64,000 nt of DNA from Bacillaceae bacterium (GCA_017656255.1 JACDOE010000001.1:62001-126000); one strand, 5' to 3'. Positions 34,977-44,409 are shown, numbered from the stretch's first letter. A program made the numbers and translations. Notes: generated by a model from the sequence alone, not told the origin.

Positions 34977-35488
34977 AAATGATCGGAGCCCTTTTAATTC
35001 TGGGAGCCAGTACCTGGTTCGGTTTTTACCTGGCCGGAACCTTCTCCAGACGCCCGGCAGAAATTCGTCACCTGCAAAACGGTTTGCAATTACTGGAAAC
35101 AGAAATTGTATATGGGGCGACGCCGCTGATTCAGGCTCTAAAAAAAACAGGTTCGTTAATCGGGCCTCCGGTGGGAACCATTTTTCTGACGGCCTCCCGA
35201 AAATTAGAGGGCAATGATGGCGAATCAACGTTTTACTGCTGGAAGGAGGCTGTTGAAGAGGCCTGGCCTGCGACAGCAATGAAGACAACGGAAAAAGAAA
35301 TTTTGCTGGGAGCCGGGCAGGCTCTGGGACGAACCGATCGTATGGATCAGAAAAAACACCTGCGTCTTGCCATTCAACATCTGGAGCGGGAAGGGGAGCA
35401 GGCCCGTGAGGAACAGAATCAGTACGAGAAGATGTGTAAAAGCCTTGGATTTTTGGGTGGCATGCTGGTTGCCCTTTTGATGATGTGA
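34970..35488 (+). CDS. spoIIIAB: Stage III sporulation protein AB
   Basis: A 172-residue protein with transmembrane segments at both ends (about 4-22 and 155-171) and a helical cytoplasmic domain with ETEIVYGATPLIQAL and LGRTDRMDQKKHL, characteristic of SpoIIIAB. It is related to type II secretion GspF-like platform proteins. The start lies within the end of spoIIIAA. Confidence 0.95.
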   Translation: MLKMIGALLILGASTWFGFYLAGTFSRRPAEIRHLQNGLQLLETEIVYGATPLIQALKKTGSLIGPPVGTIFLTASRKLEGNDGESTFYCWKEAVEEAWPATAMKTTEKEILLGAGQALGRTDRMDQKKHLRLAIQHLEREGEQAREEQNQYEKMCKSLGFLGGMLVALLMM

Positions 35489-35528
35489 AACAGGTAAGGA
35501 AATGAGTTAAAAAGGACGGGATTTTCCG

Positions 35529-35732
35529 ATGACATATGAGGTCAACACCATTTTCTATATCGCAGGCATTGGGATTATTGTAGCGATGATTCACACCGTG
35601 TTGAAACAGATGGGAAAAGAAGACTGGGCCCACTGGGTGACCCTGGTTGGTTTTATTATCGTGCTTTACATGGTGGCCACCTTTATCAGTGATCTGTTTA
35701 CTGAAATCAAACGTACATTCCTGTTTAAATAG
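35529..35732 (+). CDS. spoIIIAC: Stage III sporulation protein AC
   Basis: A 67-residue two-helix membrane protein; IIVAMIHTVLKQMGKEDWAHW and VGFIIVLYMVATFISDLF match B. subtilis SpoIIIAC (68 residues). Part of the mother-cell channel base. Confidence 0.95.
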   Translation: MTYEVNTIFYIAGIGIIVAMIHTVLKQMGKEDWAHWVTLVGFIIVLYMVATFISDLFTEIKRTFLFK

Positions 35733-35744
35733 GAGGCCCGTGCT

Positions 35745-36134
35745 GTGGAAATCATTCAGATTGTGGGGCTGGGTCTGGTGGCTACAATCCTGACACTGGT
35801 GATAAAAGAACAAAAACCGATGTTTGCTTTTTTGCTGGCGACATTCACCGGGGTCATGATCTTTTTATTCCTGATCGGCAAAATTGCCGAAGTGATCCGG
35901 GTACTAGAGCGACTGGCGACTCAGGCCGGACTCAATCTGGTTTATCTGGAGACGATTTTAAAAATTATCGGGATCGCCTATATTGCGGAGTTTGGTGCCC
36001 AGATCACCCGGGATGCCGGGCAGGGTGCGATTGCTTCCAAAATTGAACTGGCGGGTAAAATTCTTATCCTGGTGATGGCCATTCCCATCATTACCGTCAT
36101 TATTGAAACCGTCATCCGGCTGCTTCCGTCCTGA
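35745..36134 (+). CDS. spoIIIAD: Stage III sporulation protein AD
   Basis: A 129-residue membrane protein with about four helices, including YLETILKIIGIAYIAEFGAQI and GQGAIASKIELAGKI, conserved in SpoIIIAD. GTG 35745 follows AGGAGG by 8 bases. It follows spoIIIAC by 12 bases. Confidence 0.95.
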   Translation: MEIIQIVGLGLVATILTLVIKEQKPMFAFLLATFTGVMIFLFLIGKIAEVIRVLERLATQAGLNLVYLETILKIIGIAYIAEFGAQITRDAGQGAIASKIELAGKILILVMAIPIITVIIETVIRLLPS

Positions 36135-36177
36135 CTGGCGGGATATAGGGATGATGAAACGACAGGAGTTGACAGTC

Positions 36178-37422
36178 ATGTTGACATCAAACCAGCAGAG
36201 AATTTTTAAATTTTTGATGTTTTTCTTATTCTTTATCCTGTTGGCACAGTCTTATCCCGTTCACAGCCAGACAAACGGACATTCGGTCCCTGTTGAGGTT
36301 ACCGAAGACCGGGAAAAGTCAGGTTCACCGGTTGACACCATTGTCAATAGTCAACTGAATCAGCTGGATACCGAACAAATTGAACAATTCTGGCAAAAGA
36401 TTCAGGATGAATATAACGGCTATCTTCCGGAAGTCCGCACCCCGGGAATTATACCCATGATTACCGGCAATTCTGAAGGCCTTACCTTTACTGGCGTGGT
36501 TAAAGGCCTGTTAAAATACCTGTTTCATGAGGTTTTGATCAACTTCAAATTACTGGGCACGATTATTATCATTACTGTGTTCGCGATGATTCTGGAAACC
36601 ATGCAGACCGCTTTTGAACGAAATAACGTAAGTACGGTAGCCTATGCCATTTCCTATATGGTGCTGATCATCATCGCGTTAAACAGTTTTCAGGTGGCCA
36701 TCGGTTATGCCAGGGAGGCCATATCAGACATGATTGACTTTATGCTTGCCCTGATCCCGCTTGTCCTTGCCTTACTGGCGGCAATGGGAAACTTCTCCAC
36801 GGCCGCCATGTTTCATCCATTGATTATTTTCATGGTCAATGTCAGCGGAACGTTGATTTATACCATTATCTTTCCGCTGTTATTTCTGTCAGCCGTGCTT
36901 TATATCGTCAGCAGTCTTTCGGATAAGTACAGGGTGACCCAATTGGCCGCCCTGTTGCGAAACTTGAGTATCAGCATACTGGGTATTTTCCTGACATCCT
37001 TTCTGGCTGTGGTCTCGGTACAGGGGGCAACAACAGCCGTGGCGGACGGGGTAACCGTTCGGACGGCCAAATACATCACCAGCAATTTCGTACCGGTGGT
37101 CGGGAGGATGTTTGCCGATGCCACGGATACCGTGATGGGGGCTTCCCTGCTGGTAAAAAATGCCGTTGGACTGGCAGGCGTTGTGATCTTAATCCTGATC
37201 TGTCTGTTTCCTGCCGTCAAGATTTTCTCGCTGGCTCTCATTTATAATTTTTCCGCGGCGATTATGCAACCGCTGGGAAATAGCCCGATCATCGAGTGTC
37301 TGTCCGTTATCGGAAAAAATCTGGTATTCGTGTTTGCGGCTCTGGCGACCGTCGGGTTGATGTTCTTCCTGGCGATCACCATTTTAATAACAGCAGGTAA
37401 TCTTTCTGTGATGGTCAGGTAG
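36178..37422 (+). CDS. spoIIIAE: Stage III sporulation protein AE
   Basis: A 414-residue polytopic protein with an N-terminal signal-like helix (to about residue 30), a soluble part to about 105, then about seven helices (YAISYMVLIIIALNS, MIDFMLALIPLVLALLAAMG). ATG 36178 has CAGGAG nine bases before it and gives a clean signal sequence; upstream in-frame ATGs at 36151 and 36154 are less likely. Confidence 0.95.
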   Translation: MLTSNQQRIFKFLMFFLFFILLAQSYPVHSQTNGHSVPVEVTEDREKSGSPVDTIVNSQLNQLDTEQIEQFWQKIQDEYNGYLPEVRTPGIIPMITGNSEGLTFTGVVKGLLKYLFHEVLINFKLLGTIIIITVFAMILETMQTAFERNNVSTVAYAISYMVLIIIALNSFQVAIGYAREAISDMIDFMLALIPLVLALLAAMGNFSTAAMFHPLIIFMVNVSGTLIYTIIFPLLFLSAVLYIVSSLSDKYRVTQLAALLRNLSISILGIFLTSFLAVVSVQGATTAVADGVTVRTAKYITSNFVPVVGRMFADATDTVMGASLLVKNAVGLAGVVILILICLFPAVKIFSLALIYNFSAAIMQPLGNSPIIECLSVIGKNLVFVFAALATVGLMFFLAITILITAGNLSVMVR

Positions 37423-37430
37423 GTGAACCT

Positions 37431-38156
37431 ATGATTGAATTTCTAACCAACTGGCTCAAAGAAATTATCATCGTTGTTCTGCTGGCTGTATTTCTGGATT
37501 TGCTCCTGCCCAATACCTCGATGCAGCGCTACGTAAAAATGGTGATGGGCCTATTCATCCTGATGACCATGCTCTCACCTGTTCTCAGACTTTTAAATGA
37601 CGATTTCGATTTCAGCAAAATGGAATTATGGACCACAACCGCTCAATCCGCAGAAACGGAAAAAGTGGCGGACTACACGCAAAAATTAAAGGAGTGGCAA
37701 CAACAGCAATCTCAAAAATACGTGGAGAGCCAGATTGCTTCCCTGGTTAAACAGGATATTGAGTCCACCTATCCGGTTGACGTGATAGAGGTCAACGTGA
37801 CAACCGCACTCCCTTCGGAAAACAGAGATTCAGAAGGAAATGACAATCTGCCGAAGATTGCGGCGCTTCAGATTCTGGTCAAAGAGCGGGAAGACAGTTC
37901 AACATCACAGTCATCAGGAGCTGTTGGTGTTATCAAACCCATAGAGCCTGTCGTTATCGATCCCGTTACAATAGGAGATCGGCCAGAACGGGAACAGGAG
38001 ATTCAGGATACAGAGCGACAGAAACTGTCGGATCAAAACCAGACATTACTCAGAAACATTGAACAGGGCGTTCAAACCAAATGGCTGTTGAAGCCGGGAC
38101 AAGTCAAAGCGTACTGGATGAATCGTGAAGGAGGCGAAATCCATGAGTCAGGGTAA
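37431..38156 (+). CDS. spoIIIAF: Stage III sporulation protein AF
   Basis: A 241-residue protein with two N-terminal helices (about 9-25 and 36-54) and a soluble ring-building-motif domain (about 70-170). The C-terminal 70 residues are polar. It overlaps spoIIIAG by 14 bases. Confidence 0.93.
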   Translation: MIEFLTNWLKEIIIVVLLAVFLDLLLPNTSMQRYVKMVMGLFILMTMLSPVLRLLNDDFDFSKMELWTTTAQSAETEKVADYTQKLKEWQQQQSQKYVESQIASLVKQDIESTYPVDVIEVNVTTALPSENRDSEGNDNLPKIAALQILVKEREDSSTSQSSGAVGVIKPIEPVVIDPVTIGDRPEREQEIQDTERQKLSDQNQTLLRNIEQGVQTKWLLKPGQVKAYWMNREGGEIHESG

Positions 38157-38796
38157 CTGGTTTGATCGATTAAAAGAAATGTGGTCGAACAGTGGTGACA
38201 GTGAGCAATCAAGTGAACAAAAAAAGATTCCGATCTTACAAAAAATGCTGCTTGTTTTTCTGATCGGCATGGGCGTGATGATTGTTGCCTCTTTCATATC
38301 CGTGGAAAAAGAGACCCTGCCACCGCCGACTCCTGCAGGACCTGATGAAGAACAGGAGCAACCTGCTTTTTCCTCAAAAAATCAGGATTACACCATCGAA
38401 GACTTTGAAAATATGTATGAAACCCAGTTGAAAGAAATTCTTGAAGATGTCGTCGGGGTGGGGGAGGTAGAAGTGATGGTGAATCTGGACTCCACCCGGG
38501 AAATCGTGGTTGCCCGAAATGTGAGCGAATCCCAACGAGCGACCCGGGAAACGGATCAAAATAAGGCGACCCGGGACATTGAAGATCAATCCAGGGAAGA
38601 ACAGGTCGTTCTCATTCAAGATGATCAGGGAGAGCAACCTGTCATTATAAAAACTTTAAAGCCTGCAGTAAGGGGGGTATTGGTGGTTGCCAGAGGTGCA
38701 GAGAATATTCGGATAAAACAATGGATCATGGAAGCCGTACAGCGGGTTCTGGATGTGGAGCCGCACAGGATATCCATACTTCCGAAAAAAGGTTAG
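38143..38796 (+). CDS. spoIIIAG: Stage III sporulation protein AG
   Basis: A 217-residue protein with one transmembrane helix (about 33-51) and an extracellular ring-building motif: YETQLKEILEDVVGVGEVEVMVNLDSTRE and PAVRGVLVVARGAEN. In B. subtilis it forms a 30-fold ring in the intermembrane space. ATG 38143 follows AAGGAGG. Confidence 0.95.
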   Translation: MSQGNWFDRLKEMWSNSGDSEQSSEQKKIPILQKMLLVFLIGMGVMIVASFISVEKETLPPPTPAGPDEEQEQPAFSSKNQDYTIEDFENMYETQLKEILEDVVGVGEVEVMVNLDSTREIVVARNVSESQRATRETDQNKATRDIEDQSREEQVVLIQDDQGEQPVIIKTLKPAVRGVLVVARGAENIRIKQWIMEAVQRVLDVEPHRISILPKKG

Positions 38797-38806
38797 GAGG
38801 GTTAAC

Positions 38807-39397
38807 ATGATTTTAAAAAAGCAAACGGTCTGGTTGTTATCCATGCTGACGATTATGGTTGTCTTATCGGCGTACTACATGGTACAGGGACCGGTTGAAC
38901 AGGTACCGGTTGTCACCGAGGATCAGCAGAGCGAAGAGGGGCAGGCATCCGAAATCAACGTTCAGACAGATGAATTGTCCATGGATCGCATGGAGGGATT
39001 AGAAACTTCCGATTCCGATTCAGAGGTTGCGGTTCCCAATCAGAGTGGAAGTGACTACTTTATTGCTTACCGCATGGAACGGGATGCTTGGCAATCGAAG
39101 CAAATGGAAGAGCTGATGTCCGTCATGTCTGATACCAGCGCCTCTTCAGAAGAGATTGCCGAAGCGAAAGAAGAATATGAGGAACTGGCATCTTTAAAAG
39201 ATGCGGAGACGACGGTTGAAGAGTTGATTAAAGCGAACGGGTATCAGGATGCCATCGTGGTTGCCCGTGATGATCGGGTTAATGTGATTGTCCAGGCGGA
39301 ACAACTTGATGAATCACAGGTTGTGGAAATCATCGGGATGGTAACCCAGCATTTTGATGTACCGGGAAACAATGTGGTCGTCAGTTATAAAGAATAA
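38807..39397 (+). CDS. spoIIIAH: Stage III sporulation protein AH
   Basis: A 196-residue protein with an N-terminal transmembrane helix and a YscJ-like extracellular domain (about 85-196; QSKQMEELMSVMSDTSASSEEIAEAK, VEEIIGMV-like VVEIIGMVTQHF). It binds forespore SpoIIQ. ATG 38807 after GGAGGG. Last gene of the operon, before a terminator. Confidence 0.95.
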   Translation: MILKKQTVWLLSMLTIMVVLSAYYMVQGPVEQVPVVTEDQQSEEGQASEINVQTDELSMDRMEGLETSDSDSEVAVPNQSGSDYFIAYRMERDAWQSKQMEELMSVMSDTSASSEEIAEAKEEYEELASLKDAETTVEELIKANGYQDAIVVARDDRVNVIVQAEQLDESQVVEIIGMVTQHFDVPGNNVVVSYKE

Positions 39398-39419
39398 AAA
39401 AGTGCGACATCATGATACG

Positions 39420-39444
39420 AAAGGCAGTAAATCTGCCTTTTTTT
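39420..39444 (+). terminator. Rho-independent terminator of the spoIIIA operon
   Basis: AAAGGCAG / CTGCCTTT stem with a TAAAT loop and a T-run overlapping the 3' arm. Confidence 0.9.
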
Positions 39445-39497
39445 ATTTTATCCGGTCATTCAGGTCTTGTTAGCCCGATAGAAAATCCCGCTGATTG

Positions 39498-39506
39498 TGA
39501 TATAAT
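39498..39506 (+). promoter_or_regulatory. Extended -10 promoter of accB
   Basis: TGATATAAT is a perfect extended -10 box, 47 bases before the accB start; the -35 region is poor, as is common for this class. Confidence 0.6.
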
Positions 39507-39553
39507 ACTAGAGATGTTATGAACACACACTGATTTTACGAGGAGTGGGAAGC

Positions 39554-40060
39554 ATGTTTAAGATGCATGAAATTCGGGAGATTATCAAGCTTGTTGATCA
39601 ATCTTCCATTTCTGAATTTGAAGTGGAAGGAGAGGATGGGGTTCGTCTGACCATTAAAAAACAGGGAGCAACAGCATCTCTGCAGCCTGTCCAACCTGTT
39701 GAGACGGTAGCTGAACCTTCTCCTGAAGCAGCCAATGCACCTCAAGTCGAAGTGCAACAGGACGTTTCCCCTGCACCTGCTCCAAAACAGGAGAACGTGC
39801 CATCTGAAGATGATGCCGGTTTACATAAAATAGTATCCCCCATGGTAGGGACGTTTTACAAAGCTCCTGAACCGGGTGCCGATCCCTTTGTAAAACCGGG
39901 GGACAGTGTGCAGGAGAACACCGTGGTCTGTATTGTCGAAGCCATGAAACTCTTTAATGAGATTGAAGCGGAAGTTCGCGGCGAAATCGTGGAAGTCCTG
40001 GTGGAAGACGGCCAGCTAGTTGAATATGGACAACCGCTGTTCCTGGTGAAACCGGCGTAA
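39554..40060 (+). CDS. accB: Biotin carboxyl carrier protein of acetyl-CoA carboxylase
   Basis: A 168-residue carrier. A conserved N-terminal part (1-40) is followed by a Pro/Ala/Glu-rich linker (about 45-85) and a biotinyl domain with the acceptor Lys132 in VEAMKLFNE and the thumb [13 protein letters not shown] 39554 follows GAGGAG. The TAA shares a base with the ATG at 40060. Confidence 0.96.
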   Translation: MFKMHEIREIIKLVDQSSISEFEVEGEDGVRLTIKKQGATASLQPVQPVETVAEPSPEAANAPQVEVQQDVSPAPAPKQENVPSEDDAGLHKIVSPMVGTFYKAPEPGADPFVKPGDSVQENTVVCIVEAMKLFNEIEAEVRGEIVEVLVEDGQLVEYGQPLFLVKPA

Positions 40061-40074
40061 TGGAGGGCGAGTCC

Positions 40075-41433
40075 ATGTTTAAAAAAATATTGATAGCCAA
40101 CCGCGGGGAGATTGCCGTCCGAATTATCCGTACCTGCCGGGAAATGGGGATTGAAACTGTCGCTGTCTTTTCAACAGCTGACCGCGATGCGTTACATGTC
40201 AGGCTGGCGGACGAAGCGTATTGCATCGGTCCTACCGCCAGTAAAGACAGCTACTTAAATTTCACCAATTTGATGAGTGCCGCCACCTTAACCGGTTGTG
40301 ACGCCATCCATCCGGGATATGGTTTCCTTGCGGAAAATGCCGACTTTGCCCAGTTATGTGCCGATTGCAATATCGAATTTATCGGGCCCAGACCGGATGC
40401 CATTCAAAAAATGGGGGCCAAGGCCGTGGCCAGAGAAACCATGAAAAAAGCCGGTGTTCCGACCGTTCCTGGAACAGACGGGATCATTGAAGATGTTGAG
40501 GAGGCTGTTGTTATCGCCGGGAAAATCGGATATCCGGTGATCGTTAAGGCAACAGCGGGTGGTGGCGGAAAAGGCATGCGCGTCGCCCATGATGAAGAGG
40601 AACTGCGAAAAGCGATTCGTCAGGCACAGAAAGAAGCGGAAACGGCATTTGGAAATCCCGGTGTCTATCTAGAGAAATTCCTTGAAAAACCGCGCCATAT
40701 TGAAATTCAGATTATGGCTGACAAAAAGGGTAACGTTGTTCATCTGGGGGAAAGAGACTGTTCCATTCAGAGACGTCATCAAAAACTGGTCGAAGAAGCA
40801 CCTTCTCCGGTTATCGATGAAGAAAAACGCATGGAGATGGGAAAAGCGGCGGTGGCCGCGGCTAAAGCCGTCCAGTATCATGGTGCCGGTACGGTTGAAT
40901 TTCTCTATGAAAATGGTGAGTTTTATTTTATGGAAATGAACACCCGGATTCAGGTAGAACACCCTGTTACTGAGATGGTAAGCGGGATTGATCTGATCCG
41001 GGAGCAAATCCAGGTGGCTGCCGGTTACCCGCTATCATTCAGCCAGGAGGACATCCAGATTGACGGTTGGTCCATCGAATGCCGGATCAATGCTGAAAAT
41101 CCGGCGCAAAATTTTATGCCTTCACCGGGAGAAATCGACATGTACCTTCCTCCCGGGGGATTTGGGGTTCGGGTAGACAGTTCGGTTTATCCCGGATACC
41201 AGATCAGCCCCTTTTATGATTCGATGGTGGCCAAGTTGATTGTCTGGGGAAAGGACCGAATGGAAGCGATTGAACGGATGAAACGGGCCCTGGGTGAATT
41301 TGTTATCGAAGGTGTCCATACCACGGTCCCGTTCCATCTTAAGTTGTTGGAACACCCTGATTTTATTGAGGGTGATTTTAATACCAAATTTCTGGATACC
41401 CACCGGATCGACCTGGATGAGGAACAGGATTAG
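40075..41433 (+). CDS. accC: Biotin carboxylase subunit of acetyl-CoA carboxylase
   Basis: A 452-residue ATP-grasp enzyme: [19 protein letters not shown], the glycine-rich ATP loop [30 protein letters not shown] and [14 protein letters not shown]. It carboxylates the biotin on AccB. ATG 40075 is chosen over an in-frame ATG at 40060 because GGAGGGCGAG lies between them and the family starts at MFKKI. Confidence 0.97.
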   Translation: MFKKILIANRGEIAVRIIRTCREMGIETVAVFSTADRDALHVRLADEAYCIGPTASKDSYLNFTNLMSAATLTGCDAIHPGYGFLAENADFAQLCADCNIEFIGPRPDAIQKMGAKAVARETMKKAGVPTVPGTDGIIEDVEEAVVIAGKIGYPVIVKATAGGGGKGMRVAHDEEELRKAIRQAQKEAETAFGNPGVYLEKFLEKPRHIEIQIMADKKGNVVHLGERDCSIQRRHQKLVEEAPSPVIDEEKRMEMGKAAVAAAKAVQYHGAGTVEFLYENGEFYFMEMNTRIQVEHPVTEMVSGIDLIREQIQVAAGYPLSFSQEDIQIDGWSIECRINAENPAQNFMPSPGEIDMYLPPGGFGVRVDSSVYPGYQISPFYDSMVAKLIVWGKDRMEAIERMKRALGEFVIEGVHTTVPFHLKLLEHPDFIEGDFNTKFLDTHRIDLDEEQD

Positions 41434-41440
41434 GAAAAAA

Positions 41441-41469
41441 TTGCATCCCGTCCATTCAGCCTGTATAAT
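41441..41469 (+). promoter_or_regulatory. SigA-type promoter of the Asp23-family gene
   Basis: TTGCAT (41441-41446) and TATAAT (41464-41469), 17-base spacer. The leader to the first gene would be about 130 bases. Confidence 0.75.
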
Positions 41470-41607
41470 GGATTCAGAATTTGTTTAAGGTGAAGATAAG
41501 AAGGTTTAATATTCGCCGGCAATGCCGTCTGTTGCCGGTCATCGTAACACAGTGGCTGTTTTTGGATGATCACCTGTTATTTTTAATACGATAAGGAGGT
41601 GGCAAGT

Positions 41608-42024
41608 ATGGACTCAGTCATCGACCATTATGACAGAACGGAACTGGGTAAAATTGAAATTGCACCTGAAGTGATTGAAATCATTGCCGGACTGGCTGCC
41701 GGTGAAATAGACGGGGTTGTCCAATTGAGCGGCAATCTGGTCGGGGATCTGGCAGAGCGCTTTGGACGCAAAAACCTTGGAAAAGGTGTCAGGGTGGACA
41801 TCGGGCAAAAAGAAGCCGCGATCGATATATCCGTTGTGATTGAATTTGGCAGACGCATTCCGGATGTCGCCGGAAACATTCAGGAGAATGTGCAGAAAGC
41901 TATTGAATCCATGACCGGTCTCCACGTTGTGGAAGTCAATGTACATGTTGTGGACGTGGAATTTACCGAGAAAGAATCCGATGATCCAGCGGAGATTCCG
42001 GAAGAGAAACAGCGTGTTCGATGA
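41608..42024 (+). CDS. yqhY: Asp23/Gls24 family protein (YqhY)
   Basis: A 138-residue Asp23-domain protein: IAPEVIEIIAGLAAGEIDGVV, KGVRVDIGQKEAAIDISVVIEFG, VAGNIQENVQKAIESMTGL and VVEVNVHVVDVEF. In B. subtilis YqhY lies after accC and affects acetyl-CoA carboxylase activity; staphylococcal Asp23 is tethered by AmaP, whose gene follows here. ATG 41608 after AAGGAGGTGG. Confidence 0.92.
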   Translation: MDSVIDHYDRTELGKIEIAPEVIEIIAGLAAGEIDGVVQLSGNLVGDLAERFGRKNLGKGVRVDIGQKEAAIDISVVIEFGRRIPDVAGNIQENVQKAIESMTGLHVVEVNVHVVDVEFTEKESDDPAEIPEEKQRVR

Positions 42025-42073
42025 GGAGGCCCTTTTTTATAAAAGGGTCCCTCCCCGTTAAAGGAGGGAGACT

Positions 42074-42625
42074 GTGAATTTATTTGATCGTTTGATCCTT
42101 ACATTATATAGCCTGTTACTCACCCTGTTTTCGTTACTCGTTATGGCTGTCAGCCTGCAGTTGATCCCGATAGAATATGTTGATGTAGCCCTGGAAGATC
42201 TATATGAATCTGATCGTGTGCAACTTACATACTTTATTACAGCCCTGATTTTCTTTGTTATCAGCCTTCGCTTTCTGTTTATGGGTTACAAACGAAATAA
42301 GCCTGCTCCGTCCATTGTCCAGTTCGGTGAACTGGGTGATATCAAGATCACCCTTGATACCATCGAAACACTGGCGGTCAAGGCCTCTAAAAAAATCAGA
42401 GCTATCCGGGATTTAAAAGCGAAGGTCCAGCCCACTGAGAACGGTACGATTATTCATTTAAAAGTTTCAGTTGACGGTGAAACGCCCATACCTCAATTGA
42501 CGGATGAACTGCAAAAAAATGTGAAGCATGACATCGAACATATTGCAGGGATCCAGGTTGAAAAGGTTACCGTGGTGGTTTCGGAAGTCCAACGTACACC
42601 AATGCCCCGTTCGCGGGTAGAATAG
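42074..42625 (+). CDS. amaP: Alkaline-shock membrane anchor protein AmaP
   Basis: A 183-residue protein with two N-terminal helices (about 4-27 and 52-72) and a cytoplasmic Asp23-like domain (PSIVQFGELGDIKITLDTIETLA; IAGIQVEKVTVVV). AmaP binds Asp23 to the membrane. GTG 42074 follows AAGGAGGGAG. An imperfect hairpin (AAAAGGG arms near 42030-42050) lies between it and the preceding gene. Confidence 0.9.
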   Translation: MNLFDRLILTLYSLLLTLFSLLVMAVSLQLIPIEYVDVALEDLYESDRVQLTYFITALIFFVISLRFLFMGYKRNKPAPSIVQFGELGDIKITLDTIETLAVKASKKIRAIRDLKAKVQPTENGTIIHLKVSVDGETPIPQLTDELQKNVKHDIEHIAGIQVEKVTVVVSEVQRTPMPRSRVE

Positions 42626-42635
42626 AGGGTTGCCT

Positions 42636-42854
42636 ATGTTCTGGAAACTCATGGAACAACATGCAGGCAAATTCCTGGGATTGGTTGCTGGTATTGTACT
42701 GGGTGTGGTTTATCTGGCTTTTGGTTTTCTCGATACGGTTGTCTTTTTTGTCATCGTTGCGACAGCGGTATATCTGGGAAACAAATATGATAAAAAAGAG
42801 GATCTGGCAGATGTGCTGGATCGCATACTGCCGGGGAAATTTACGAAACAGTAG
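42636..42854 (+). CDS. DUF2273 small membrane protein
   Basis: A 72-residue protein with one or two helices (GLVAGIVLGVVYLAFGF and FVIVATAVYLGNKYDKKEDL), the DUF2273 pattern that accompanies asp23 and amaP in many Firmicutes. ATG 42636 has GAGGG six bases upstream. Confidence 0.85.
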   Translation: MFWKLMEQHAGKFLGLVAGIVLGVVYLAFGFLDTVVFFVIVATAVYLGNKYDKKEDLADVLDRILPGKFTKQ

Positions 42855-42877
42855 CCACCAGAAATGGTGGTTTGTTT
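42855..42877 (+). terminator. Candidate terminator after DUF2273 gene
   Basis: CCACCA / TGGTGG stem with a GAAA tetraloop, followed by TTTGTTT. The stem is short. Confidence 0.5.
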
Positions 42878-42931
42878 CATGCCTAAAACCACAGATGCAG
42901 AGAGATAATAAAATGGAAAGGTGGTGGAAAT

Positions 42932-43363
42932 ATGTCCAGAAGATTGGCCAGGGAAAAAGCGTTACAGGCTCTTTTTCAGATTGATATGACCGGGGAAGAA
43001 CCGAGTAGAGCGATGACGTCCGTGCTGGAACATGGGCAGGAAGAACTGATACCTTATGATTTTTTGTCTGATCTGGTTTCCGGGACGGTTTCCCATCAGG
43101 CGGCCGTTGATGAATTGATCGGGTCACACCTGGAAGGATGGACACTGAGCCGGCTGTCATACGTGGACCGCAACATATTAAGACTGGCCACTTATGAAAT
43201 GTTGTATCGGGATGACATTCCAGAAAAAGTGTCTGTCAATGAAGCCATTGAACTGAGCAAATTGTTCAGTACCGAAGAATCATCCAGATTTATTAACGGT
43301 GTACTCTCCAGTATTATGAACCGGGATAAAGTGGAAGCCGGAGGCGCGAAGGAAGGGGAATAA
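42932..43363 (+). CDS. nusB: Transcription antitermination factor NusB
   Basis: A 143-residue helical protein: SRRLAREKALQALFQIDM, LSYVDRNILRLATYEMLYRDDIP and NEAIELSKLFSTEESSRFINGVL match NusB closely. It binds boxA with NusE in rRNA antitermination. Confidence 0.95.
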   Translation: MSRRLAREKALQALFQIDMTGEEPSRAMTSVLEHGQEELIPYDFLSDLVSGTVSHQAAVDELIGSHLEGWTLSRLSYVDRNILRLATYEMLYRDDIPEKVSVNEAIELSKLFSTEESSRFINGVLSSIMNRDKVEAGGAKEGE

Positions 43364-43370
43364 CAGCGTG

Positions 43371-44354
43371 ATGAAACAAAGGGTAATCCTGGGATTCGAT
43401 ACCAGCAATTACCGAACGTCAACCTGTTTAATTGATCTGAACGGAACAATTTTGGCCGAAAAGAAAGAATTATTGCAAGTTCCCCGGGGAGAGCGGGGAT
43501 TAATGCAATCTGAAGCCGTTTTTCAACATGTCAAACAACTGCCCGAACAGATGGAACATATATTTGATCAAGACTGTGAGGTGGTTGCGATATCTGTTAG
43601 CACTGCTCCCAGACCGGTAGAAGGATCCTATATGCCGGTTTTTAAAGTGGGCGAAATGCTGGCCCGTTCACTCGCCGCCGCATTTGGAGTTCCTCTCTAT
43701 CTCACGACCCATCAGGAAGGACACATCGCAGCTGCTGAATACAGTAATCCCGAAAGACCTGAATCCAGTCGGTTTCTTGCTGTTCATCTTTCCGGCGGGA
43801 CCAGTGAAATTTTGCATTGTGAACGAACCTCAACCGGGTATTCCATTGAAAAAATAGGCGGAACCCGGGACCTCCATGCCGGTCAATTAATTGACAGAGT
43901 TGGAGTGGCTCTCGGCCTGGCCTTTCCTGCCGGCCCCGGGTTGGAAGCCCTGGCCTTAAAAAGCAGTCCTCATACTGCTTTTCATGTTCCATCATCGGTT
44001 AAAGGACTTGATTTCCACCTGTCAGGACCAGAAACGGCTTTATTGAAAGCCATCCGTGAAAATACAGCACCACCTGAAGAAATCGCCAGAGCGACGGAAA
44101 AAGTGATTGCCAATAGCCTGGAGAAAGCTCTTCGAAATGCGGTTGAACAGGGATTTCCTGCCCAAGTTCTGATTGTGGGTGGGGTAGCGTCCAATCGGTA
44201 TCTCAAAAGCCGTTTGAAGAAAAGACTGGAGCATCCGGCGGTGGGATGCCGTCTTTTTTTTACTGAACCGGCCTATTCCGGGGATAATGCTTATGGCGTC
44301 GCAAGGATTGGATTATTGCACTGGCAACAGCAACAAAATAAACCCGAACATTAA
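43371..44354 (+). CDS. Kae1/TsaD-like protein (peptidase M22 family paralogue)
   Basis: About 327 residues with an actin-like ASKHA fold. GFDTSNYRTS replaces the GIETSCDET start of TsaD; the metal pair His114/His118 is kept in THQEGH, and HLSGGTSEI and VGGVASNRYL are phosphate motifs. It is clearly related to TsaD (tRNA threonylcarbamoyladenosine synthesis) but divergent, so a different role is likely. GTG 43368 and ATG 43371 are both possible starts after GGAAGGGGA. It lies 4 to 7 bases after nusB. Confidence 0.78.
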   Translation: MKQRVILGFDTSNYRTSTCLIDLNGTILAEKKELLQVPRGERGLMQSEAVFQHVKQLPEQMEHIFDQDCEVVAISVSTAPRPVEGSYMPVFKVGEMLARSLAAAFGVPLYLTTHQEGHIAAAEYSNPERPESSRFLAVHLSGGTSEILHCERTSTGYSIEKIGGTRDLHAGQLIDRVGVALGLAFPAGPGLEALALKSSPHTAFHVPSSVKGLDFHLSGPETALLKAIRENTAPPEEIARATEKVIANSLEKALRNAVEQGFPAQVLIVGGVASNRYLKSRLKKRLEHPAVGCRLFFTEPAYSGDNAYGVARIGLLHWQQQQNKPEH

Positions 44355-44380
44355 AAAATATCATTTTATTTTATATTCGT

Positions 44381-44409
44381 GTTTACAACAAAAACTGAAC
44401 GATGTAAAC
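44381..44409 (+). promoter_or_regulatory. GTTTACA-N15-TGTAAAC dyad upstream of folD
   Basis: Perfect 7-base arms at 44381-44387 and 44403-44409, 55 bases before the folD start. The arms overlap a weak promoter-like pair (TTTACA, 17 bases, TAAACT), so this may be a promoter-operator. Confidence 0.4.

Noticed and set aside
34941-35813. 290-codon frame antisense to spoIIIAB-AD
   Set aside because: Covers three conserved sporulation genes, and shows no domain.
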